Shown here: positions 58,171 through 64,000 of the stretch, one piece after another
Position numbering within the stretch: the stretch's first letter is position 1
Layout: each line of letters opens with the position of its first letter
Assembly: GCA_965225935.1 (NCBI GenBank)
Contig: CBDDCC010000024.1
Location: 310,001 to 374,000, forward strand
Source of the DNA: CALJXB01 sp965225935
GTDB taxonomy: Bacteria > Pseudomonadota > Alphaproteobacteria > Kiloniellales > JAKSDN01
Direction: 5' to 3'
DNA: 64,000 bases
Position numbers and translations under genes: made by a program
The notes under the pieces: generated by a model
The model's input: the letters and a program-made list of their open reading frames with translations, nothing else
Told to the model about the DNA's origin: nothing
Databases searched by the model: none

Positions 58171-59763
58171 TCAGAAGCCTGCGGCGGCGCCGTCGGAGCG
58201 CGGGTCGCTGGCGCCCGAGAGGCCGCCGCCGGGATGCCGGACCACGGCGCCGGCGTGGCCCATGGCCTCTTCGAAGCCGCCGACCAGCGAGACCTCGTGT
58301 CCCGCCGCTTCGAGGGCCGCTACCAGCTCCGGCGGGAAGCGCCCTTCCAAGCGCAGGTCGTCGCGCGTTTGGCCCCAGGTGCGGGCGAAGACCCAGCGCG
58401 GCGCCGTCACCGCCCGCTGCAGGTCCTGGCCGAACTGGGCGTAGCGGGTGAAGACCGCGGACTGGGACTGGGGCTGGCCGTCGCCGCCCATGGCGCCGTA
58501 GGCCATGACCCGGCCGTCGGCGAGATAGGCCATGGCCGGATTGTTGGTGTGGAACGGCAGGCGGCCCGGCTTCAGGTGGTTGAGCGCGGCCGGATCGAGG
58601 GAAAAGCTGCTGCCCCGGTTCTGCCACTGGATGCCGCTGTCGCGCAGGATCAGGCCCGATCCGAACTCCCAGTAGATGCTGTGGATGAAGCTCACCACCC
58701 GGCCGGCGCCGTCGGCCGCGCCCAGCCAGACCGTGTCGCCGGGGACCGCCGGCTGGGGCCAGGGCAGGGCGCGCTCGGGGTCGATCTCGGCGGCCAGGCG
58801 GTCGAGGCGCTCGGCATCGAGCAGCCAGTCCGTGGTCACCGACATGTAGGCCGGGTCGGTCACGTAGCTGTTGCGGTCGAGGAAGGCCCGCTTGGTGGCC
58901 TCGACCAGGCCATGGATGTGGGAGAAGCCCTCCGCCTCCCGGCAGCCGAGCCGGTCGAACAGGCCCAGCAGGATCAGCGACACCACGCCCTGGGAGGGCG
59001 GCGGCACGTTGAAGACCCGGCCGAGGGAATGGGCGAGCGCGAGCGGTTCGCCGACCTTGGCCTGCTGGCCGGCCAGGTCGTCGGCGGTAAGCGGCGCCCC
59101 GGCTCGCGCTAGGTCGGCGGCGATGCTGCGCGCCAGTTCTCCCCGGTAGAAGTCCTCGAGCCCGGCCTTGGCGAGGCGCGAGAGCGTCTCGGCCAGGGCC
59201 GGCTGCTTGAAGAGACTGCCGACGGCCGGGACGGCGCCCTCCGGCAGGAAGACCTCGGCCCAGCCGGGCGATGTCTCCAGTTCGCCGCGTGTGGTCAGGG
59301 TGTTCTGCTGTTGGCTCTCGGTGACTGGGAAGCCGGCCCGGGCGTAGTGGATCGCCGGCTCCAGCAGGCGGGCGAGCGGCAGGCGGCCGCCCCAGCCCCG
59401 CGAGACCTCGAAGGCGGCCTGCCAGCCGGCCAGGGTGCCGGCCACGCTGTTGGCGGCGAGGGGTCCGCGGCTGGGGATCGCCGTCAGGCCCTGGGCGGCA
59501 TAGAGCGCGGGCGTGACCCCGGCGCCTGCGGCGCCCACCGCCGAGATCGCCAGCGGTGCCGCGCGGCCTGGCTCATGGATCAGCCAGAAGCCGTCGCCGC
59601 CCAAACCGTTCATGTGCGGATAGACAACCGAGACGGTCGCCGCGGCGGCCAGCATGGCCTCGACGGCGTTGCCGCCCTCGCGCAGCACGGCAAGGCCCGC
59701 CTGGGCCGCCAGGTGGTGGGGCGTCACCACCATGCCGCCCGTCGCCTGGGTCGCGTGGAGCAT
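58171..59763 (-). CDS. Gamma-glutamyltransferase-family protein (paralogue 2)
   Basis: A 530-residue GGT-family protein with the nucleophile candidate Thr344 in GDTVWLGAADGAGR and the large-subunit signature (GGMVVTPHHLAAQAGLAVLREGGNAVEAMLAAAATVSVVYPH). The region around the cleavage site departs from TTHxSV, suggesting a different substrate from paralogue 1. No signal peptide. ATG at 59763 lies nine bases after the SixA stop; AGGGCC upstream. With the second paralogue it originally formed an operon now separated by the MITE at 57801. Confidence 0.85.
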   Translation of the reverse strand: MLHATQATGGMVVTPHHLAAQAGLAVLREGGNAVEAMLAAAATVSVVYPHMNGLGGDGFWLIHEPGRAAPLAISAVGAAGAGVTPALYAAQGLTAIPSRGPLAANSVAGTLAGWQAAFEVSRGWGGRLPLARLLEPAIHYARAGFPVTESQQQNTLTTRGELETSPGWAEVFLPEGAVPAVGSLFKQPALAETLSRLAKAGLEDFYRGELARSIAADLARAGAPLTADDLAGQQAKVGEPLALAHSLGRVFNVPPPSQGVVSLILLGLFDRLGCREAEGFSHIHGLVEATKRAFLDRNSYVTDPAYMSVTTDWLLDAERLDRLAAEIDPERALPWPQPAVPGDTVWLGAADGAGRVVSFIHSIYWEFGSGLILRDSGIQWQNRGSSFSLDPAALNHLKPGRLPFHTNNPAMAYLADGRVMAYGAMGGDGQPQSQSAVFTRYAQFGQDLQRAVTAPRWVFARTWGQTRDDLRLEGRFPPELVAALEAAGHEVSLVGGFEEAMGHAGAVVRHPGGGLSGASDPRSDGAAAGF

Positions 59764-59771
59764 GGTTGGCC

Positions 59772-60248
59772 CTATTCCGCCCGCCGCTGGAGCAGGCTCG
59801 GGCCGACGAACCAGACGAGCGTCCAGCCGCCCGCTTCGTCGCGCTCCAGACAGGCCGCCGCGGCCGGCTCGAAATCGAGCCCGCCCGGACGGCTGCGACC
59901 GGCGAGCAGCAGGGTGGCCAGCTTCGCCAGGTGCGGCAGGTGGCCGGCGATCAGGCTGTCCTGGTCCCAGCCGGCGACGACGTCGGCGAACTCTTCAACA
60001 GGGTCGTTGGGCGCGAGACCGTCGAGGGCCTGCGGTGCGGCCCCTGGTGCGACGGCGGCGGCCAGCGCCTCGGCCGTCTGCCGGGCGCGCGGCTTGCCGC
60101 TGTGCACGACGCGCGAAACCCGGAGCCCGAGCCCCGACAGGAACTCCGCCAGCGCGGCAACCTGGCGGTGGCCCAGCTCGCTCAGATGCCGCTCCGAGTC
60201 CAAGTCGCCGGTGAGCGCGTCGCCATGGCGCACCAGATAGAGACGCAT
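59772..60248 (-). CDS. sixA: SixA-type phosphohistidine phosphatase
   Basis: A 158-residue histidine phosphatase with the catalytic RHG box (LVRHGDA, His8) and second histidine in IAGHLPHL. SixA dephosphorylates histidine-phosphotransfer domains in phosphorelays or the nitrogen phosphotransferase system. GAGGAAGG seven bases before the ATG at 60248 supports that start over 60281. Stop lies nine bases before paralogue-2 GGT gene; probably cotranscribed with it. No histidine-phosphotransfer protein is nearby. Confidence 0.88.
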   Translation of the reverse strand: MRLYLVRHGDALTGDLDSERHLSELGHRQVAALAEFLSGLGLRVSRVVHSGKPRARQTAEALAAAVAPGAAPQALDGLAPNDPVEEFADVVAGWDQDSLIAGHLPHLAKLATLLLAGRSRPGGLDFEPAAAACLERDEAGGWTLVWFVGPSLLQRRAE

Positions 60249-60302
60249 GCTGGAGCCTTCCTCTCCCCTGGCCGCCCGCACGCGGCACGCGTCGTCGGGC
60301 GT

Positions 60303-60575
60303 CTAGAGCGGGATGGGATGAGATTGAATCAACGCTGTTGGCCTGGGTTGGCTCCGTCCGCTAGGCGCGGGCCGAAGCGCGATGCGGTGCATCGGGCGAG
60401 GCCCGCAACGACGCGGCGGGCCAACCCAGGCCAACCCGTACGGGACGGGCGCTTTTGGCCGGACGCCGCGTCGCTCCTCCTCGAATATGCTTCGGCATGT
60501 CCTTCGTCGTCGCTCCTAAAGTCCGGCCAAAATCGCTCCGTCAGCGTGGTTCAATCTCATCCCATCCCGCTCTAG
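60303..60575. mobile_element. MITE-like element family 1, copy 2
   Basis: Same 273-base element as at 51480-51752 in inverse orientation. Its termini are perfect over 22 bases (AGCGGGATGGGATGAGATTG plus AA) inside CTAG. It lies 55 bases upstream of sixA, on the promoter side, so it may alter sixA-ggt expression. Interior self-complementary; no transposase. Confidence 0.88.
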
Positions 60576-60627
60576 TTTCGTCGTGGGAGTATGCGCCGGG
60601 CGCGCGGCGCGATCCAGGCCGGGGCGT

Positions 60628-60930
60628 CTAGTCTTCTTGCGGCAGCAAAGGCCGCGGCCGATCCGGCTCGCTCAGTTGCAGCGCCTTCTGCTCGCGGCGC
60701 AGGATGGAATCGTCGCGGTAGAGGCTCCGCCGGTCCTGGTGGCTGCGCCCCCTGTGGTGGCTTGGGCTGACACGCAACTGGTCCTGCAGGCGGTAGCGCT
60801 CCATCCGTCTCGTCGTGGAGCTCGAACGGCGGCTGCTGCCGGCTCGCGCGGGCGCGGCGGCAAGCAGCGGGCTCGCCAATGCGGCGGCCAGGCCGGTCAG
60901 AATCAGTTTGCGTCGCGTCGTCGTCGCCAT
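60628..60930 (-). CDS. Small exported basic protein, unknown function
   Basis: A 100-residue protein with a twin-arginine-like N-terminus (TTRRKLILTGLAAALASPLL then AAAPARA), a signal peptide typical of Tat export, followed by a short basic/serine-rich, probably disordered tail (RSSSTTRRMERYRLQDQLRVS). ATG at 60930; upstream ATG at 60987 lacks signal-peptide logic. No ribosome site is evident. No family recognised. Confidence 0.5.
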   Translation of the reverse strand: MATTTRRKLILTGLAAALASPLLAAAPARAGSSRRSSSTTRRMERYRLQDQLRVSPSHHRGRSHQDRRSLYRDDSILRREQKALQLSEPDRPRPLLPQED

Positions 60931-61096
60931 GGCGTCTCTATAGACATGTAAGCGCTCCTGCGCGTCGATGAAGGGAGGCGCGTTCAATTCGCCTTGAGAA
61001 TTCTGGAACCAGGAAACGCGCGGCGCCCGGGCCGGCCGCAGCGTTCTGGTGCTGCGGTGGCCCGGGACGCGCGCGGGGGAGGAGCTTGTTCGGCCG

Positions 61097-61597
61097 TCAG
61101 TTGCCGATGCGGCCCTGAGGCGGCAGGGCGTACCATTGGCCTCGGAAGTTGCGGTTGATGTCGCCCCGGCGGATCCTCTGCTGGCGTTGGCCGTAGCGAT
61201 AGCTGTGGCGGTGGTGATTGCGCCAGTGATTGCGCCCGTCGTAGTAGCGGTGGCGAGGCTGGAACTGGGCCATGTAGCGCGCGTAGAGACGCGGCTTCTT
61301 GTGGCGCAGGTGCTTGCGGAAGGCGCGCTCGGACTTGAAGCGGTGACGCATGCGCTTCAGCTTCTTGCGATCGCGCTTCGAGAGCTTGTAGGCGGGCTTG
61401 GACCGCTTGTGCTGTCCCCACCATTGATCGTGGCCGTACCAACGATGATTGGAGTTCACTTTCACGGTCTTTCCGTGGCCGTGGCTCTGCCAATGCTGGT
61501 GGCTCGTCCGGCCGTCGGCGCGCGCGCCGTCGAAACCCGGCGCCAGGATCAAGAGACCGCCCGCCAGCAGTGCCAACAAAGTGCCTTTCGCCCTCAT
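61097..61597 (-). CDS. Secreted His/Arg/Tyr-rich protein, unknown function
   Basis: A 166-residue exported protein: signal peptide of about 28 residues (LLALLAGGLLILAPG, then ARAD), then a segment extremely rich in histidine, arginine, lysine, tyrosine and tryptophan (NHRWYGHDQWWGQHK, RNHWRNHHRHSYRYG). A strong CAGGAGG ribosome site lies before the ATG at 61597. Such composition suggests binding of metal ions or acidic polymers in the envelope, but no family is recognised. Confidence 0.65.
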   Translation of the reverse strand: MRAKGTLLALLAGGLLILAPGFDGARADGRTSHQHWQSHGHGKTVKVNSNHRWYGHDQWWGQHKRSKPAYKLSKRDRKKLKRMRHRFKSERAFRKHLRHKKPRLYARYMAQFQPRHRYYDGRNHWRNHHRHSYRYGQRQQRIRRGDINRNFRGQWYALPPQGRIGN

Positions 61598-61778
61598 GAC
61601 TAACCCTCCTGGTTATTCCTCGAAGGGGCGCTTCGGCTACGTGCCGCCGTCACGCCTGGGACTCATATCTTGATACGGGAGGGTGGTTGGCAACGTCCCC
61701 CTCTCGTCCGGGAGGGACGGCTTCACGGTCGCGTTATCGCCCGCGACCCCGAGCAGTTGTTGCCCGTAGTTTGTGGCC

Positions 61779-63173
61779 CTAGATCGGCGGCAGGGGGAAG
61801 GGCGCGACCGCTTCGTAGGCGCGCGCGGCGCGCAGCACCAGGGCGTCGGCGTAGCGCGGGCCGACGATCTGCAGACCCGCCGGCAGGCCGTTGGAGGCGC
61901 GTCCGCAGGGCACGCTGGCGGCCGGCTGTCCGGTCAGGTTGAAGGGGTAGGTGAAGGGCGTCCAGTTGGCCCAGCTCTCGCCGTGAGGATCGCGCGGCTC
62001 GTCGTGGCCGACGTCGAAGGCGGTGAGCGGCAGGCTCGGCGTCAGCAGCAGGTCGTAGCTCTGATGGAAGCGGCTCATGGCGCTGCTGACCTGGTCGCGC
62101 GCGCGCATGGCGGCGAGGTAGTCGAACAGGCCGTAGTCCGCGCCCTTGCGGGCGATCTCCAGCAGGCCCGGATCCATCAGCTCGCGCTTCTTCTCGTCGA
62201 TCTGATCGATGACCGCCGCCGCGCCCGCGAACCAGAGGCAGACGAAGATCGGGCCGCAGTCGGGCAGATGCGGATCGGTCTCCTCGACCGCGGCGCCCAG
62301 GTCGGCGAATTTGAGCGCGGCCGCGCGCACCAGCTCGGCCACCTCCGGCTCGACCCGGTGGCCGCCCAGGGTCGGGCTGAAGGCGATCTTAAGTCCCTCG
62401 ACGCCGTCCTCCAAACCCCGCGTATAGTCGGTGCCGTCGGGTCGCAAGGCCAGGCCGTCGCGCGGGTCGCCTTCGGCCAGCACGCTCAGCATCAGCGCCG
62501 CGTCGGTCACCGTGCGGGTCATGGGACCCAGGTGGGCGAGGGTGCCGAAGGGGCTCGGCGGATAGGCCGGCACCCGGCCGAAGGTGGGCTTGTGCCCGAA
62601 GATACCGGTGAAGCCGGCGGGAATGCGGATCGAGCCGCCGCCGTCGCTGCCCAGCGCGAGCGCGCCCATGCCCGTGGCGACCGCCGCGGAGGCGCCGCCG
62701 CTCGAGCCGCCGGGGGTCTTCGAGGGATCCCAGGGATTGCGGGTGATGCCGGTGAGCGGGCTGTCGGTCACGCCCTTCCAGCCGAACTCCGGCGTGGTGG
62801 TGCGCCCCAGCAGCACCGCGCCGTGCTCGCGCAGGCGGGCGACGGCCGGGCTGTCCTCCTCCCAGGCCTGGTCCGGGTCGATGGTGCGCGAACCCCTGAG
62901 CAGGGGCCAGCCGGCGGCTAGCACGATGTCCTTGATCGAGGTGGGCACGCCGTCCAGTCGGCCGCGCGGCACGCCGAGGCGCCAGCGCTTCTCGGACTCC
63001 ACCGCCGCGGCCCGGGCGCCCTCCCGGTCGATCAGGTTGAAGGCATTGAGCCGCGGGTTCAGATCCTCGATCCGCGCCAGGCAGGCGTCGGTGACATCGA
63101 CCGGGGACAGCTCGCCGGACCGGTAGTGTTCGAGGAGGCTGCTGGCCGCCAACCGTGCCGGATCGTCGCTCAT
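61779..63173 (-). CDS. Amidase signature (AS) family amidase
   Basis: A 464-residue amidase with the Ser-cisSer-Lys triad: Lys81 (PTSIKD), Ser157 (TPGGSSGGAS) and Ser181 (SDGGGSIRIPAG). Hydrolyses carboxamides; family members include GatA, indole-3-acetamide, nicotinamide and allophanate-type amidases. No signal peptide. GGGAAGGA before the ATG at 63173. Monocistronic between small secreted genes and the start of another amidase. Confidence 0.88.
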   Translation of the reverse strand: MSDDPARLAASSLLEHYRSGELSPVDVTDACLARIEDLNPRLNAFNLIDREGARAAAVESEKRWRLGVPRGRLDGVPTSIKDIVLAAGWPLLRGSRTIDPDQAWEEDSPAVARLREHGAVLLGRTTTPEFGWKGVTDSPLTGITRNPWDPSKTPGGSSGGASAAVATGMGALALGSDGGGSIRIPAGFTGIFGHKPTFGRVPAYPPSPFGTLAHLGPMTRTVTDAALMLSVLAEGDPRDGLALRPDGTDYTRGLEDGVEGLKIAFSPTLGGHRVEPEVAELVRAAALKFADLGAAVEETDPHLPDCGPIFVCLWFAGAAAVIDQIDEKKRELMDPGLLEIARKGADYGLFDYLAAMRARDQVSSAMSRFHQSYDLLLTPSLPLTAFDVGHDEPRDPHGESWANWTPFTYPFNLTGQPAASVPCGRASNGLPAGLQIVGPRYADALVLRAARAYEAVAPFPLPPI

Positions 63174-63375
63174 GCCTGGGTCCTTCCCGTCTCTCGCTCA
63201 ACGGCTCGCCGGCCGAGGGTTGCTGCAGCCCCATGGGCGGGAACCGCGTACCTCGTCAGCAGCCGCGCCTCTCGGGCGCGCTTGCCGGGATCGACTTTGC
63301 CCGATTCCCGACATAGTTTCCTGCGCTAATTTGCATCGAATGCGGTGCACCGCCCCAAGAGAAGGAGCCCGTGAC

Positions 63376-63669
63376 GTGACGAAGACCGGCTTGAGAGCGC
63401 TCGCCCTCTGCGCGGCCCTGGCGGTTGCGGCGCCGCCGCCCGTCCTGGCCGAGGAGCCGCCCGAAGGCGAGAAGCCCGGCGAGCTCGCCCGCGAGGGGGT
63501 CGAGCGCCTCATGCAGGCGCTGGAGGCCTTCATCGAGATGATCCCCCAGTACGAGATGCCGGTCATCAACGAGCACGGCGACATCATCATCCGGCGCAAG
63601 CGCCCCGGCGATCCGCCGCCCGAGACCGAGGAGGGGGAGGAGGGCGGCATCGACGAGACCCGGATCTGA
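63376..63669 (+). CDS. Small secreted proline/glutamate-rich protein
   Basis: A 97-residue exported protein: leader of about 24 residues (ALALCAALAVAAPPPVLA), an amphipathic helix (REGVERLMQALEAFIEMIPQYEMPVIN), then EHGDIIIRRKRPGDPPP and an acidic tail. The helix-plus-IIRRK element appears conserved in Rhodospirillales as far as I recall, but function is unknown. GTG at 63376 is chosen because GAAGGAG lies eight bases upstream; the frame upstream to 63172 would be non-coding. Confidence 0.6.
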   Translation: MTKTGLRALALCAALAVAAPPPVLAEEPPEGEKPGELAREGVERLMQALEAFIEMIPQYEMPVINEHGDIIIRRKRPGDPPPETEEGEEGGIDETRI

Positions 63670-63816
63670 GACCGGCCCGGGCGGCAGTCCGCCCGGACTT
63701 GCTGCCGCCGCCCGGACTTGCTGCCGACCCGGGGCGCGGGGTACAGGAAAAGATCGAGGAAACGTTGGCGCGGCCCGGGCGGGCGATTGCCCGGCGCCTT
63801 TTGGGGGGAGAACGCC

Positions 63817-64000
63817 ATGCGCGACACGGTCGGGGCCTTCCTGCCGGACGGCCTGTTCACCGTCGAGGGAGCCGCGGAGGGACCGCTCAAGGGCCTCACC
63901 TTCGCCGCCAAGGACATCATCGACGTGGCCGGCCGGGCGACCGGCTGCGGCAATCCCGACTGGGCCGAAAGCCACCTACCGGCCGAGCGGAACGCCCCGG
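63817..64000 (+). CDS. Amidase signature family protein, 3' end cut by window edge
   Basis: Only the first 61 residues are visible. They match the N-terminal part of amidases of the AtzF/allophanate hydrolase type: PLKGLTFAAKDIIDVAG with the catalytic Lys32, followed by ATGCGNPDW. Strong GGGGGGAG ribosome site before the ATG at 63817. The rest, including the serine pair, lies outside the window. Confidence 0.75.
   Translation, partial: MRDTVGAFLPDGLFTVEGAAEGPLKGLTFAAKDIIDVAGRATGCGNPDWAESHLPAERNAP

Overview
The window is a high-GC chromosomal segment of an alphaproteobacterium, most likely of the order Rhodospirillales in the broad sense. The best clade marker is a GcrA-type cell-cycle regulator (55595-56002). 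A class I polyhydroxyalkanoate synthase, many Rhodospirillales-style ABC uptake operons and catabolic amidohydrolases fit that placement. I see no rRNA, tRNA, phage, plasmid, transposase or CRISPR signal. Genus cannot be assigned from the sequence alone.

Region 1 (1-20080) is an accessory nitrogen and small-molecule catabolism block. It holds a FadR-type regulator with an upstream operator array, two FAH-family hydrolases, a NitT/TauT-type ABC importer with two permeases, an Ldh-family dehydrogenase, three M20 amidohydrolases, a PuuE-type deacetylase, an amidinotransferase-fold enzyme, a TetR regulator with a large operator dyad, and a PotDBCA-like importer. Together these look suited to importing and stepwise opening ureido, amidine or amide compounds; the exact substrate is unknown.

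Region 2 (20200-33700) carries a TPR/OGT-like glycosyltransferase, an HU protein with a long histone-H1-like basic tail, a decayed permease fragment, an XRE-cupin regulator facing a solitary dipeptide-type binding protein, and a complete Dpp/Opp-type importer (permeases, second binding protein, two ATPases) with an embedded acetamidase/formamidase. A TauD-family dioxygenase follows.

Region 3 (33694-43000) holds a DUF1989 protein, an aspartoacylase-like enzyme plus RimB-like protease without RimK, a strong candidate small RNA (36347-36507), MsrA, an exported isoaspartate methyltransferase, HspQ, a YfiR/CHASE-type histidine kinase pair and PhaC.

Region 4 (43000-51750) is amino-acid metabolism: an ArsR-methyltransferase regulator, metF and metH in one operon behind a dyad operator, and hpd-phhA (phenylalanine/tyrosine catabolism) divergent from an Lrp/AsnC regulator across a perfect 17-bp palindrome.

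Region 5 (51480-64000) contains a pentapeptide-repeat protein, a queuosine-precursor transporter, a SAM hydroxide adenosyltransferase-like protein, gcrA, two gamma-glutamyltransferase paralogues, SixA, small secreted proteins and two amidases. It is also rich in non-coding mobile or repetitive DNA: two nearly identical 273-bp MITE-like elements in opposite orientation, a different ~270-bp MITE-like element directly against a start codon, and one of two copies of a ~175-bp hairpin-bounded dispersed repeat (the other is at 13126-13300).
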